DNA of 64,000 bases from an uncultured Sphingomonadaceae bacterium. Lineage in GTDB: Bacteria; Pseudomonadota; Alphaproteobacteria; Sphingomonadales; Sphingomonadaceae. A program made the translations under genes and the position numbers. The notes beneath the pieces were generated by a model. It was not told where the DNA came from. It was given only the letters and a program-made list of their open reading frames with translations, and ran no database searches. The stretch is taken from assembly GCA_947501325.1 (NCBI GenBank), contig CANMVC010000001.1, forward strand, positions 1,178,001-1,242,000. The letters are read 5' to 3'. This document shows, piece after piece, positions 53,687 through 62,646 of the stretch. Numbering within the stretch: position 1 is the stretch's first letter; the number at the start of each line of letters is the position of its first letter.

Positions 53687-54118
53687 TTATCCCTCCACCA
53701 CATCGATGCCCATCGAACGGGCGCTGCCCGCGATGATTTTAATGGCTTGCTCAGGCGTATTTGCATTGAGATCGGCCATTTTCAATTCTGCGATTTCTTT
53801 CAGCTGCGATGTTTTGATCGTGCCGCCGGAAACTTTACCAGGTTCGCTGGAGCCTTTTTTCAGCTTCGCGATTTTCTTGATGAAATAGCTGGCTGGTGGG
53901 CTTTTGGTTTCAAAGGTGAAGCTGCGATCCGCATAGACCGTAATCTTGGTCGGGATCGGTGCGCCTTTTTCCATCTTGTCTGTAGCCGCGTTAAACGCCT
54001 TACAGAATTCCATGATGTTAACGCCGCGCTGACCCAGTGCCGGGCCGATTGGCGGGGATGGATTTGCAATACCGGCAGGTACTTGCAAATTGATGTAGCC
54101 ATCAATTTTTTTAGCCAT
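53687..54118 (-). CDS. rplK: 50S ribosomal protein L11
   Basis: This 143-residue protein is part of the GTPase-associated centre. [20 protein letters not shown] and [20 protein letters not shown] are the conserved N-terminal domain; the C-terminal rRNA-binding domain ends [20 protein letters not shown]. It lies 167 bp downstream of nusG, a gap that contains one arm of the dispersed palindrome. Confidence 0.97.
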   Translation of the reverse strand: MAKKIDGYINLQVPAGIANPSPPIGPALGQRGVNIMEFCKAFNAATDKMEKGAPIPTKITVYADRSFTFETKSPPASYFIKKIAKLKKGSSEPGKVSGGTIKTSQLKEIAELKMADLNANTPEQAIKIIAGSARSMGIDVVEG

Positions 54119-54143
54119 TTGGCTGTCCTTTCATTCTATCGGT

Positions 54144-54168
54144 CCTTCGACAAGCTCAGGATGAGCGG
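54144..54168. repeat. Single arm of the dispersed palindromic repeat
   Basis: A 25-bp match to the right arm of the element at 23997-24068, with core CCTTCGACAAGCTCAGGAT, lies in the nusG-rplK gap. There is no second arm nearby. Being within the leader of rplKA, it could influence that transcript, but this is untested. Confidence 0.7.
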
Positions 54169-54285
54169 GTCTATGGATCCTCAAATTAAGCGGTCAAACA
54201 GATGATCCGAAAATCATCCTCCCACATTGGTGATCCAGTGGCTCAAAGCCGCTGGGGTTTATCCGGTGGCAAGCCACCAAATCTC

Positions 54286-54819
54286 TTATTTCGCGACTTC
54301 TACCTGTTCAAAATCCAGTTCGACAGGGGTCGCGCGGCCAAAGATCGATACGGATACTTTGACGCGGTTTTTCTCGAAATCCAGTTCTTCGACAATGCCG
54401 TTGAAGCTGGCGAAGGGGCCATCCAGCACTTTAATCTGATCGCCAATTTCGTAGTTGACGGTGATCCGCTGTTTCGGCGCGTTGGCAGCTTCCTCTTTGG
54501 TGTTGAGGATGCGCGCTGCTTCGGCTTCGCTAATCGCTTGCGGCTTGGTGGTGCCTAGAAAACCGGTTACTTTCGGTTGATCCTTGACCAGATGATAAAC
54601 ATCATCGGTCATTTGCAATTTCGCGAGCACATAGCCGGGGAAAAATTTCCGCTCCGACTGTACTTTCTTGCCGCGGCGCACTTCGGTGATGGTTTCGGTC
54701 GGGACTTCGATTTCCTCGACCAGCTGGGTCAGACCCAGACGCTTGGCATCCGCCTCAATGGCTTCTTTGACCTTATGCTCAAAGCCTGAATAAGCGTGAA
54801 TGATATACCAGCGTGCCAT
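54286..54819 (-). CDS. nusG: Transcription termination/antitermination protein NusG
   Basis: This 177-residue elongation factor has an N-terminal NGN domain ([40 protein letters not shown]) and a C-terminal KOW domain ([40 protein letters not shown]). It contacts RNA polymerase and couples to Rho or ribosomal S10. It follows secE by 38 bp, the standard arrangement. Confidence 0.97.
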   Translation of the reverse strand: MARWYIIHAYSGFEHKVKEAIEADAKRLGLTQLVEEIEVPTETITEVRRGKKVQSERKFFPGYVLAKLQMTDDVYHLVKDQPKVTGFLGTTKPQAISEAEAARILNTKEEAANAPKQRITVNYEIGDQIKVLDGPFASFNGIVEELDFEKNRVKVSVSIFGRATPVELDFEQVEVAK

Positions 54820-54857
54820 CTATAAATAACCTGTTCTAATTTACGTTTCGCAAGGAG

Positions 54858-55061
54858 TTAACCGCCCTTGGCGAGATTAAGGAGCCAACCAACGACACCA
54901 TTGAAAACCGAATCGATGGCTAGGAAAAACAGCGCCAAGATCGTGGTCATGATCAACACCATGATCGCGGTGCGGACCGTGTCGGGCCATGTCGGCCAGA
55001 CAACCTTGCTGTTTTCGGCACGGACTTGCCGCATAAATTCGCCGGGATTGACTTTCGCCAT
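54858..55061 (-). CDS. secE: Preprotein translocase subunit SecE
   Basis: This 67-residue single-span SecE is the short form usual in alphaproteobacteria. An amphipathic N-terminal helix (FMRQVRAENSKVVWPTWPDT) carries the conserved KVVWP motif, and one membrane segment (residues about 34-56) follows. It clamps SecY in the translocon. The start was set at the ATG with AGGA upstream; 13 extra codons upstream have no support. It is first of the secE-nusG pair. Confidence 0.93.
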   Translation of the reverse strand: MAKVNPGEFMRQVRAENSKVVWPTWPDTVRTAIMVLIMTTILALFFLAIDSVFNGVVGWLLNLAKGG

Positions 55062-55207
55062 GGTTCGATTCCTAAATTTCTGTTTCCCCAAACCCGGCAT
55101 AAACTCCGGGTGTCAGTCTGTCGACTGGGATCGGATATATGCATGATTTCGGAAAGAACCAGCCCTTTAGCCGGTGATTCCCGATTCCGCAAGAAAAGAG
55201 TGGGCTA

Positions 55208-55783
55208 TTACGCGCCCTGCTCCGCCGCAACAAGCGACCGTATCCAGGGCAGATGTTCGCGCCCCAGAAATAGCTGGTCGGCGATCAGATAAGAGGGTGC
55301 TTCAAATACACCCGATTCCTCGGCCTGATCCCGGATAGCGGCCAGCTTTGTGCGCGCCGCATTCCAATCAGGCCGATCCATTTCGGCCGATAGCAGCAGC
55401 GCCTCGACCACCGCTTCATCGGCCAGGTCCGCTTGCTCGGCCCAATAGGCGGCAAAGGCGGCGCGCAGGAACGGCACCGGATCGCCTTCCATCACAGCCA
55501 ATGCTGCCAACGCAGCGTCAGAGCCGGCTGGCGTTTCGGCAAAGCGCATGTCCCGCCCTTGCACAGCGGCATAGTGCAGATGAACATCCCGCTGGGCCGC
55601 CGCACGGACGCGGCGATGACGCTCACCAACGGTTTCTTCCACCTGTTCCTCCGGCACGGAAAAAGGCCGCACAGAAAACGGGCGCCAGTCTATGGCAACG
55701 CCGGTTTTCTGGGCCAATTCCAATGTCGGCTCAAGCGCCAGATAGGACGCCGCCGATTTGAAATCGATATAGAGCGTCAGCAT
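55208..55783 (-). CDS. DsbA/2-hydroxychromene-2-carboxylate isomerase-like protein (short)
   Basis: This 191-residue thioredoxin-fold protein is of the DSBA/HCCA isomerase family. It has the YIDFKSAASYLALEPTLELA start with Ser in place of the DsbA active-site Cys, as in kappa-class GST-like isomerases, and the C-terminal FEAPSYLIADQLFLGREHLP. It is shorter than its upstream neighbour, lacking part of the helical insert, and overlaps it by 7 bp. The pair probably arose by tandem duplication. HCCA isomerase acts in naphthalene degradation, but no other gene of that pathway is next to it. Confidence 0.8.
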   Translation of the reverse strand: MLTLYIDFKSAASYLALEPTLELAQKTGVAIDWRPFSVRPFSVPEEQVEETVGERHRRVRAAAQRDVHLHYAAVQGRDMRFAETPAGSDAALAALAVMEGDPVPFLRAAFAAYWAEQADLADEAVVEALLLSAEMDRPDWNAARTKLAAIRDQAEESGVFEAPSYLIADQLFLGREHLPWIRSLVAAEQGA

Positions 55784-56469
55784 GACATTGCTCCCGCACT
55801 GTCAATCTCATAGGCCATATCTGGCGCAGGCCCTTCCCGACCCTGTAAGTGCCAACGCACATAGGGTAGATGTTCACGGCCAAACAGGATAGTGCCGTCC
55901 ATCACATAAGTTGGCACACCATATATACCGCTGGGATGCAGTTGAGGCTGGAGCTTGTCATGTTGAATACGGCCTTCGCCTCCAGCAAATTCCGCAAACC
56001 CGTTCGAATCAATTCCGGCTTTTTCCAGACAAGCCTCGACCACCGCCAAATCTTCAATATCGAGTTCCCGCCTCCAGAACGGCGGATAGACCGCTTCAAA
56101 ATAATCACCGAGCCGATCGCGGGCCGTCTGCATGGCCCATAAAATACCGATATTGGGGAGCGTCGAGTCCCAGATTTTTTCAGTACCTTTGAGCATCAGC
56201 CCCTGCCGTTCCGCATAGCGACGCGCATCGCGATACGCATATTTGACCCAGCTCCATTGGCTGGTGCTGCGCGTGCTTTCGACGACCTTGCCCTGTTTTT
56301 TACGTGCCGAACCCAGATAGCTGGGGATATCAAGCGTTAGCGGCCGCCAGTCAAAGCGCAGGCCCAACTCTTTTTCGAGAGCCAATGTTGGTCGGATGGC
56401 GACAAAAGCATAGGGGCTTTTAATGTCGACATAGACAATCAGTGGCGCGTCACTCTCCAAGGCTTTCAC
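55777..56469 (-). CDS. 2-hydroxychromene-2-carboxylate isomerase / DsbA-like protein
   Basis: This 230-residue member of the same family has YVDIKSPYAFVAIRPTLALE at the N-terminus (the Ser of DIKSPYA is the glutathione-activating position in HCCA isomerases), a helical insertion domain in the middle, and GIYGVPTYVMDGTILFGREH with the conserved cis-Pro near the C-terminus. It probably uses glutathione. It is co-transcribed with the shorter paralogue. The true substrate is unknown. Confidence 0.85.
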   Translation of the reverse strand: MKALESDAPLIVYVDIKSPYAFVAIRPTLALEKELGLRFDWRPLTLDIPSYLGSARKKQGKVVESTRSTSQWSWVKYAYRDARRYAERQGLMLKGTEKIWDSTLPNIGILWAMQTARDRLGDYFEAVYPPFWRRELDIEDLAVVEACLEKAGIDSNGFAEFAGGEGRIQHDKLQPQLHPSGIYGVPTYVMDGTILFGREHLPYVRWHLQGREGPAPDMAYEIDSAGAMSC

Positions 56470-56508
56470 ACGATATCTCCTTGGATAATGGATGGATAAG
56501 CGAGCAGT

Positions 56509-57387
56509 TTAACTGGCCAGCGCCCGGCCCGGATGCATGCCATCAACATAGCCCATGAAAGGCTCGTGAATCGAATAGCCGAGCAGCTCCTGCGCGCGTT
56601 TCGGCAAGGCGACCGCTTTCTCGGGTGGCACCGCGAGCAGCATGGTTTCCAATGGCCGCATCCAGCCCGGACAATATTGCGGCGTAACGATCAGTCGTGG
56701 GCTGTCCGAGCGGTTGGCACCGCCACGATGCCACAAATTCCCCTTGGCAATCATCAACGAGCCCGCTGGCATGATCGCCTTCACGGCGTCTGGATGCGCA
56801 CCGGGGTCATCATTATCCTCCAGCAGGGATGTGTTGGAAAAATGAGACGATTCATTGGCGCCCTCCGGTTTCACCGGACCCCATTTATGGCTGCCGGGAA
56901 TCACCTCGGTCGCACCGTTATCTTCGGTCATTGGATCAATGGTCCAGAAGGTGCTGACTCCAAAGGCCTTGCGCGGCATTTTCTGGCGGCAATGGTCATC
57001 ATCCATATGCCATGGCTGCACAGTTTCGCCCGGATGCAAGTTGATCGCGAGACAGGCAGATAGCAAACAGGTTGCGCCCAATTCCCGCTCTGCAAAAGCC
57101 AGTTGTAGAGGGTGGATGATCAGGTCCGCGAATATCGGATCTTTGCCCAGCATCGCATAAATGCGGTTGGACTGGACGCCTTCAAACACGTTGCGACCGC
57201 GAATATCGGCTTCGATAAAGGGCTCGAGTGCGGCACGTTGCTCTGCCACCTGATCAGCCGGCATGATTCCCGGGAAAATCACATAGCCATCAGTTTCATA
57301 TTGTTCCCAGCATTGCTCGAAACTTCTGCCGCCCAAATAGGGTTCCAAAGCGTCCTTGTCGGTCGCTGCGATTTGCTGTTCCATCAT
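56509..57387 (-). CDS. Phytanoyl-CoA dioxygenase (PhyH) family protein
   Basis: This 292-residue Fe(II)/2-oxoglutarate-dependent oxygenase has metal ligands H-x-D in PWHMDDDHC (residue about 127) and a distal His in GNLWHRGGANRSDSPR (about 220), with the Arg that holds 2-oxoglutarate following. GYVIFPGIMPADQVAEQRAA at the N-terminus is typical. PhyH proteins hydroxylate varied substrates including acyl-CoAs, ectoine and secondary metabolites. An ATG one codon downstream is equally likely as the start. It stands 39 bp upstream of the isomerase pair and may be in one unit with it. Confidence 0.88.
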   Translation of the reverse strand: MMEQQIAATDKDALEPYLGGRSFEQCWEQYETDGYVIFPGIMPADQVAEQRAALEPFIEADIRGRNVFEGVQSNRIYAMLGKDPIFADLIIHPLQLAFAERELGATCLLSACLAINLHPGETVQPWHMDDDHCRQKMPRKAFGVSTFWTIDPMTEDNGATEVIPGSHKWGPVKPEGANESSHFSNTSLLEDNDDPGAHPDAVKAIMPAGSLMIAKGNLWHRGGANRSDSPRLIVTPQYCPGWMRPLETMLLAVPPEKAVALPKRAQELLGYSIHEPFMGYVDGMHPGRALAS

Positions 57388-57453
57388 GGGTTGATTATGG
57401 CAGAAAACAGCGATTCAGGCAATTTTCTGTGGTGACGCTACGGCATGGCATTA

Positions 57454-57843
57454 CTAATGCCGCTCGATCAGATCCCATTTATTACCAAATGGGTCGCGAA
57501 AGACGACAACTTTGCCATAGCTTTCGACTCGGGGCTCCTCGATAATGTCGACACCCGCACGCTCCATGAGCGCCAAATCACCGTCAAAATCGTAGGTTTC
57601 GAGGAACAGGAACACCCGGCCACCGGCTTGTTCGCCAACAACCTCTTCCTGTGCTTCATTGCTGGCCTTAGCCAATAACAACCGTGTTTCGGTGCTGCCC
57701 GGAGGCGCTACCAATACCCAGCGCTTGTCTTCGGAAAGCTCAGTATCTTCAATCAGATCAAAGCCCATTAGCCCGACATAGAAGCCGATGGCCTGATCAT
57801 AATCTGGCACAATCAAAGAGATAGCGGAAATAAACTGAGTCAT
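57454..57843 (-). CDS. VOC family protein (single glyoxalase-like unit)
   Basis: This 129-residue protein has one glyoxalase/bleomycin-resistance fold unit: ISAISLIVPDYDQAIGFYVG at the start, RVFLFLETYDFDGDLALMER in the middle and the closing VVVFRDPFGNKWDLIER with the conserved metal Glu. Proteins of this size act as dimers. No substrate is evident. Confidence 0.86.
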   Translation of the reverse strand: MTQFISAISLIVPDYDQAIGFYVGLMGFDLIEDTELSEDKRWVLVAPPGSTETRLLLAKASNEAQEEVVGEQAGGRVFLFLETYDFDGDLALMERAGVDIIEEPRVESYGKVVVFRDPFGNKWDLIERH

Positions 57844-57872
57844 GTTTTCGGACCGCCATTATCGGGAAAAAG

Positions 57873-57948
57873 TGGCAGGGGCGCACGGGATCGAACCGTG
57901 GGCCTTCGGTTTTGGAGACCGACGCTCTACCATCTGAGCTACACCCCT
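57873..57948 (-). tRNA. tRNA-Trp (anticodon CCA)
   Basis: This 76-nt cloverleaf is on the minus strand. The acceptor stem is AGGGGTG with CGCCCCT, and the 3' GCCA is encoded. The D arm contains TAGCTCAGATGGTAGAGC, the anticodon loop CTCCAAA has anticodon CCA, and the T arm contains GGTTCGATCC. A tRNA-Trp upstream of secE-nusG is common in bacteria; here it is 2.8 kb upstream, separated by four genes. Confidence 0.96.
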
Positions 57949-58205
57949 ATACCGGCTCATCAACACGAAGCTGAATCAACCATTGCGCGCGCATTAGCGT
58001 TATGTGAAGCCAAGGGCAAGCGCCATTCTGCACCCCGGTTCAAAACCGCTTATCAATAGTCTCCTGAACCATCATCATAGTTAATTTTTGCCGAATCCCT
58101 GTTTACCGAGCGAAAGAAGGGGTGGTTTACCCGCCCGTGGGAAAAGCGGTTTGTCGGTGCACACCCAAGTATCGGCAAATGGTCCTTACTACCAAGGAGT
58201 TTCCT
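57949..58205. other. Intergenic region between tRNA-Trp and PilZ gene
   Basis: This is 257 bp that should hold the tRNA promoter (minus) and the PilZ promoter (plus). I recognise no further gene, hairpin or repeat. Confidence 0.4.
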
Positions 58206-58577
58206 ATGACCCATATACAAACTGAGAAAACGCATATTCCGCCCACCATAGCGCCCTATGCGTTTATGGCAGAAGAAGACCGCTGCGCCCCGCGGCACAA
58301 GGTCGCGATTCCTGCGAGAATGCGGTTTTCCGGTTCGAGCAGCTTTGCCTCGGAAGTGGGGAATCTGTCATTGGCCGGTTTCGCCTGCGACGCTCTGCTG
58401 CAAGCCCATCCCGGCACCAGGTGCTGGCTCACCTTGCCCGGTCTGGCGCCGCTGGAGGCAGAAGTCATTCATCGCAAGGAAGCCGGCTTAGGCTGCGCGT
58501 TTCGCAATATGCTGAACCCGGCTGTGCTTGACCGTTTTATCGCAAGCTACCCTCCACGCGATTCGGTTCCGACCTAA
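58206..58577 (+). CDS. PilZ domain protein
   Basis: This 123-residue protein appears to be a lone PilZ domain, a c-di-GMP receptor. The RHKVAIPARMRFSG segment (residues about 38-51) resembles the RxxxR switch, and NLSLAGFACDA corresponds to the D/NxSxxG motif. The first Arg pair (DRCAPRHK) is present in modified form, so nucleotide binding is likely but not certain. The SD AAGGAG lies six bases before the ATG. Its signal could come from proteins such as the GGDEF-EAL enzyme at 44987. Confidence 0.82.
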   Translation: MTHIQTEKTHIPPTIAPYAFMAEEDRCAPRHKVAIPARMRFSGSSSFASEVGNLSLAGFACDALLQAHPGTRCWLTLPGLAPLEAEVIHRKEAGLGCAFRNMLNPAVLDRFIASYPPRDSVPT

Positions 58578-58652
58578 CCCCCCGGATCTACAACTGTTCC
58601 CCCGGCGCGCCTACGCTGCTATAACATTCTCCAAACTGGTCCGGAGAATGAT

Positions 58653-59219
58653 ATGACTGATGCCTCCCCCCCACGAAAAGGCTCAGAAACTGTAGGCGAA
58701 AAACCCGAGCCGCTGAAAGTCCTGCGCATCTTCCGCAAAGAAGAGGCGCAGGACTTTGGCGATGCGGGACACATGTCTTATGTTGATGATGCTCCGGTCA
58801 TCCTCGATGGCCTGACAAAAATGGGCGATGCAGGCGTGGCTGACGGCTATAAAGGCACTTGCCTGTTCAGTGGCTTTGGCTTCTCGCTCCACCATTTCTG
58901 GTTCAAGCCCGGCTATCCGCTGCCTCTGCATAGCCATGACAGCGATTGTCTCTATTACGTCGTCGCCGGCGATATCCGTATGGGCACCGAGGAAATGGGC
59001 CCGGGCGACGGTTTCTTCCTGCCTGCTGAAACGCCCTACACCTACACGATTGGTGAGAAAGGCGTCGAAATTCTCGAATTTCGGACAGCAGAGGATTTTA
59101 ATATCCAGTTCAAGGGCAAGACCGAAGCCTATTGGGAGAAGATGCTGGAGCGGTTACGGAACGAGCGGCCCAAATGGCAGGAAGCCCTGCCACCCAGCCG
59201 CGATTTCCGGAATGCTTGA
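58653..59219 (+). CDS. Cupin domain protein
   Basis: This 188-residue protein has one cupin barrel in the C-terminal half. GYPLPLHSHDSDCLYYVVAG holds the H-x-H and downstream Glu/Asp region of cupin motif 1, and MGPGDGFFLPAETPYTYTIG is motif 2. An N-terminal segment of about 75 residues (PLKVLRIFRKEEAQDFGDAG) is not recognised. The substrate is unknown. It is followed by a dispersed repeat arm and the convergent Rieske gene. Confidence 0.85.
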   Translation: MTDASPPRKGSETVGEKPEPLKVLRIFRKEEAQDFGDAGHMSYVDDAPVILDGLTKMGDAGVADGYKGTCLFSGFGFSLHHFWFKPGYPLPLHSHDSDCLYYVVAGDIRMGTEEMGPGDGFFLPAETPYTYTIGEKGVEILEFRTAEDFNIQFKGKTEAYWEKMLERLRNERPKWQEALPPSRDFRNA

Positions 59220-59264
59220 CCGATCCCGCATGTGGGACCACGCCTGCTGATTATCGGCAAACGT

Positions 59265-59289
59265 CCTTCGACAGGCTCAGGACGAAAGG
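59265..59289. repeat. Single arm of the dispersed palindromic repeat
   Basis: A 25-bp copy with core CCTTCGACAGGCTCAGGAC lies between the cupin gene and the convergent Rieske oxygenase gene. It matches the expected arm of the element at 23997-24068 at all but about one base. A short partial inverse follows (AGGTCCTTTG). Confidence 0.75.
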
Positions 59290-59305
59290 TCCTTTGTTCA
59301 ATCGC

Positions 59306-60526
59306 TTATTCGGCCGCCTGTAACTGCGGCGCAAACATCGCATCCAACTCCGCGTCATCGGCCTTGATCAGCCGATCGGCCCATTGATGGAAAACCTGAC
59401 CGCCGCCTTCATTGCGACCAAACCAGACTTTATCAATCAATCCTGATTGCAGCGACTCATGCTGGCGTTTGCCAGTCGAATAATCTTCATCTGCGACCAC
59501 GGTTTCCAGAAACGCAAATTGTTCCTGTGCACCTTTACGGACGGCATCGTCTGTCGGCTCATGTTCCATCACGTAAAATTGTGTCGTGAAACTCTCACCT
59601 ACGGTTTTGCCCGGGAACAGCTGAGAGATCATAGCGCCCCGTCCGCCGCCACCGTAAAAGCTCGCGATGGAGATATGCGGGAAGATTGTCCAGACGCCCT
59701 GCAACAAGGCATCAATCGGCCAGTCTTTTTCGTCCATTTCGGTCAAGTCGAGCTGCTCATCGCTGCCGGTCTTCTGCACAAACTTGGAGGGCGCAGACAG
59801 CCTTTGATGGGGACCCCAGGCAAAATAATTGGCCTGATTGAAAAAGTCGGCCCCGAAAGTGTCTTTATGCAGCACCGGCAGGTGATAGAAATCCAGATAA
59901 CCATCATAAGCGGTTTTCCAGTTCGGCCCCGGAATCGTGCGCTGGTCAAACAGGTGCCAGGTCTTGAAACCGAAATGCTCCAGCAGCTCATCATAGCCGC
60001 AGAGATATGCCGCGATGTCGAGCGTGCTTTCTGGATCCAGCGTCGCCCAGATCAATCCCGCCCGTTCCAGAGTCGGGAATTTTTTCAGGCAAAATGCAGC
60101 TTTATCGACCGTACCAAAGTCTTTTGGAGACGCTATCGCCAGCAAGTCGCCATTATTCTTGAACGTCCAGCCATGATAGCCACAGGTAAAGCGGGTCGCA
60201 TTGCCGCTGCCCTGGGCCACCGGATTACCGCGATGCGTACAGCTGTTCAGAAATGCTTGCGCCGTGCCGTCTTTCTGGCGGGTGACCAGAACCGGGATGC
60301 CGGCAATGTCCATCGCCTTGTAGCAGCCAGGCTCCGGCAATTCGCAGGACGGCGCGACCATGAGCGGGAGCCGCTTGAAAATGCGCTCCTTTTCCAGCTC
60401 GAAGCGGTCTTCATCGGTATAATCGGAAGCAGGCACGGCGACCACGTCATCCACCAGTTCCATCGTGCCCGCTGCGCCATGGTCTACCAGGGACCGGGTC
60501 ATTTCGAGTAATTTTTGCCGTGACAT
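59306..60526 (-). CDS. Aromatic ring-hydroxylating (Rieske) oxygenase alpha subunit
   Basis: This 406-residue oxygenase component has an N-terminal Rieske [2Fe-2S] domain with the four ligands in CTHRGNPVAQGS (C-x-H, residues about 91-93) and CGYHGWTFKN (C-x2-H, about 110-113). The C-terminal catalytic domain has the mononuclear iron ligands in GYLDFYHLPVLHKDTFG. No reductase, ferredoxin or beta-subunit gene is next to it, so partners are encoded elsewhere. Substrates in this family range from aromatics to carnitine-like amines and sterols; none can be named here. Confidence 0.9.
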   Translation of the reverse strand: MSRQKLLEMTRSLVDHGAAGTMELVDDVVAVPASDYTDEDRFELEKERIFKRLPLMVAPSCELPEPGCYKAMDIAGIPVLVTRQKDGTAQAFLNSCTHRGNPVAQGSGNATRFTCGYHGWTFKNNGDLLAIASPKDFGTVDKAAFCLKKFPTLERAGLIWATLDPESTLDIAAYLCGYDELLEHFGFKTWHLFDQRTIPGPNWKTAYDGYLDFYHLPVLHKDTFGADFFNQANYFAWGPHQRLSAPSKFVQKTGSDEQLDLTEMDEKDWPIDALLQGVWTIFPHISIASFYGGGGRGAMISQLFPGKTVGESFTTQFYVMEHEPTDDAVRKGAQEQFAFLETVVADEDYSTGKRQHESLQSGLIDKVWFGRNEGGGQVFHQWADRLIKADDAELDAMFAPQLQAAE

Positions 60527-60576
60527 GTCTCTCTCCAGATTTTGCCGGAGAATATCAAAATATCGCGGTAATCACA

Positions 60577-60990
60577 CTATTCTTTATGCGGAGACTCTTC
60601 GTCTTTCGGAGCTTCTACGACGGATTCCGGTGCCGCATCGGGCTCGTTACGCGTCCATATCCACGTGCCGCAGATGAGCGCCGCTGCCACGGGGATCAGG
60701 TTCCACGGCATTTTCAGGAATATCAGCGCGACCACGATGCTGACCGCAAAGGCGGCAATCGCGGCCCTTTTGCCGCGCTTGGTTATCGCGCGCCGGTCCC
60801 GCCAATTGCGGATATGCAACCCAAAAACATGGTGGTCGAGCAACCAGGCCTCCAGACGGGGGCTGCTGCGCGCAAAGCAGAAGGCAGCCAGGATAACAAA
60901 GGGCACCGTCGGCAACAGGGGCAGGACAACCCCAATGCTGCCAAGTGCCAGCGCGGTAAAGCCGCCAGCCAGATAGAGATGCCGTTTCAT
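60577..60990 (-). CDS. DUF454 (YbaN-like) membrane protein
   Basis: This 137-residue inner-membrane protein opens with the DUF454 pattern LYLAGGFTALALGSIGVVLP, then LLPTVPFVILAAFCFARSSP, and HVFGLHIRNWRDRRAITKRG in the loop. A second hydrophobic pair (residues about 76-110) is followed by an acidic tail. E. coli YbaN is the best-known relative, and its function is unclear. The start was set at MKRHLY; an ATG five codons upstream is possible. Confidence 0.85.
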   Translation of the reverse strand: MKRHLYLAGGFTALALGSIGVVLPLLPTVPFVILAAFCFARSSPRLEAWLLDHHVFGLHIRNWRDRRAITKRGKRAAIAAFAVSIVVALIFLKMPWNLIPVAAALICGTWIWTRNEPDAAPESVVEAPKDEESPHKE

Positions 60991-61058
60991 GGCCTGCGGT
61001 ATCATGGATCGCGCGCCGCAGAGCAATCTATTTTCCGGCAGACACTATATTGGACCGT

Positions 61059-62240
61059 TTATTTTGTGGCGGCGCTTGTGGAGCCTGCAAACCGGAGGAT
61101 CAGAAACCCGAGCACGCCGGATACCAGAGACCCGCTGATCACGCCCAATTTTACCGTTTCAATCTGAGCCGGGTCGACAAATGCAAGGTTGCCGATAAAC
61201 AGGCTCATCGTGAAACCAATTCCGGTGAGACAGGCCAAGCCATAAAGCTGCATCCACGAAACACCCATGGGACGCCGCACCAGACCGATTTTGGTCGCAA
61301 CAAACATGAAACCGAACACACCAATTTGTTTGCCGATCACCAGGCCAGCAGCAATGCCGAGCGCTAGTGGCGCAAAGAGGTCGCTGATTTGCAGGCCAGC
61401 CAGCGAAACGCCAGCGTTAGCGAACGCGAAGATGGGGAGCACCATAAAGGCTGTCCATGGATGCAATATATGTTCGAGATGCTTGAGCGGCGAGGTGCCA
61501 TCTTTTGCATTGAGTGGAATGGAGAGCGCCGCGATCACCCCGGCCAGCGTGGCGTGAACGCCAGATTTCAAGACGCAGATCCAGAGAAAAGTGCCCACCA
61601 GAATATAAGGCGCCACCCGAACCACGCCGAGCCTGTTCATCAGGACCAGGACCACGATCCCGACAGCCGATAGCATGAGTGAAAAGCTCGAAACCTCAGC
61701 AGTATAGAATAAAGCAATGATGATGATCGCGCCGATATCGTCGATAATCGCTATGGCGAGCAGGAGTATTTTTAGAGACAAGGGCGCATGTTTGCCCAGC
61801 AATGCAAGTACGCCCAAGGCAAAGGCAATGTCGGTTGCCGCTGGGATGGCCCAGCCAGTGATGTTGGCATCAATGCCCCAGTTGAAATAGAGGAAAACGG
61901 CAGCCGGTATGGCCATTCCGCCGACTGCAGCTATGGCAGGCAAAGCGGCCTTATTGATGCTTGATAGCTGCCCCTCGACAACCTCTCTTTTCACCTCGAG
62001 ACCAACCAGGAAAAAGAATATCGCCATCAGACCGTCGTTGATCCACAAGGACAAAGGCTTGGCAATTTCCAAAGCGCCAAACTGAGCCACTACCGGGATA
62101 TTTAAAAAAGCCAGATAATAAGGGCTAAACGCGCTGTTCACCGCAATCATGGCAAGCAGAGCGGCGACGAATAGCACAATGCCCGCGCTGGTTTCGCGGG
62201 CAACGAATTCCATCAGCGCCGTGCGCATTTTTACAACCAT
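61059..62240 (-). CDS. nhaA: Na+/H+ antiporter NhaA
   Basis: This 393-residue inner-membrane antiporter exchanges two protons for one sodium ion and supports pH and salt homeostasis. The ion-binding Asp pair is present in AIPAATDIAFALGVLALLG (residues about 135-153), and unwound TM4/TM11 segments (WAIPAATD; TGIGFTMSLFIG) match the family. The length agrees with E. coli NhaA (388). An NhaA here fits a marine or salt-exposed host. It is a single-gene unit. Confidence 0.95.
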   Translation of the reverse strand: MVVKMRTALMEFVARETSAGIVLFVAALLAMIAVNSAFSPYYLAFLNIPVVAQFGALEIAKPLSLWINDGLMAIFFFLVGLEVKREVVEGQLSSINKAALPAIAAVGGMAIPAAVFLYFNWGIDANITGWAIPAATDIAFALGVLALLGKHAPLSLKILLLAIAIIDDIGAIIIIALFYTAEVSSFSLMLSAVGIVVLVLMNRLGVVRVAPYILVGTFLWICVLKSGVHATLAGVIAALSIPLNAKDGTSPLKHLEHILHPWTAFMVLPIFAFANAGVSLAGLQISDLFAPLALGIAAGLVIGKQIGVFGFMFVATKIGLVRRPMGVSWMQLYGLACLTGIGFTMSLFIGNLAFVDPAQIETVKLGVISGSLVSGVLGFLILRFAGSTSAATK

Positions 62241-62383
62241 GATATTGCTTTCGAAAGTGAGTTGATAAAGGGTATTGGTAGATCATTGTCCAAGAACAAT
62301 GCAAACCCTATGACAAAAAAATGGGGCAGCAGCGGAAAGAGGGAAAGCTGCCACCCCAGTTCGGGGGGTAAAGGGACTGTCGT

Positions 62384-62551
62384 TTATGTCATTCGGCGTT
62401 CAGGGCCGCGCCGAAGTCGGGTAATATGGTCTTTCAAATTCAGCCGCAGCCGTTTCATGTCCCGAAGCTGATCCTTATTGATCCGGGCTTCGGAAATTTG
62501 TTTGTCGAGCATGCGATGTTTACGGACCAGACTGCTTAGATATTTTTTCAT
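62384..62551 (-). CDS. DUF465 (YdcH-like) small protein
   Basis: This 55-residue, very basic helical protein (KYLSSLVRKHRMLDKQISEA, RLRLNLKDHITRLRR) matches the DUF465/YdcH pattern of a short helical hairpin ending in basic residues. The function is unknown. The start was set at the ATG with AGGAGA upstream; 24 upstream codons lack support. It is divergent from the OxyR-like regulator. Confidence 0.82.
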   Translation of the reverse strand: MKKYLSSLVRKHRMLDKQISEARINKDQLRDMKRLRLNLKDHITRLRRGPERRMT

Positions 62552-62646
62552 GTCTCTGTCTCCTTTTCTGTCATCTTTGCTTCGGTTGACCTTGATATTG
62601 CAAAAGGTTGGTGATATTTCCAATCGAATGAAAATTGAATAATCAA

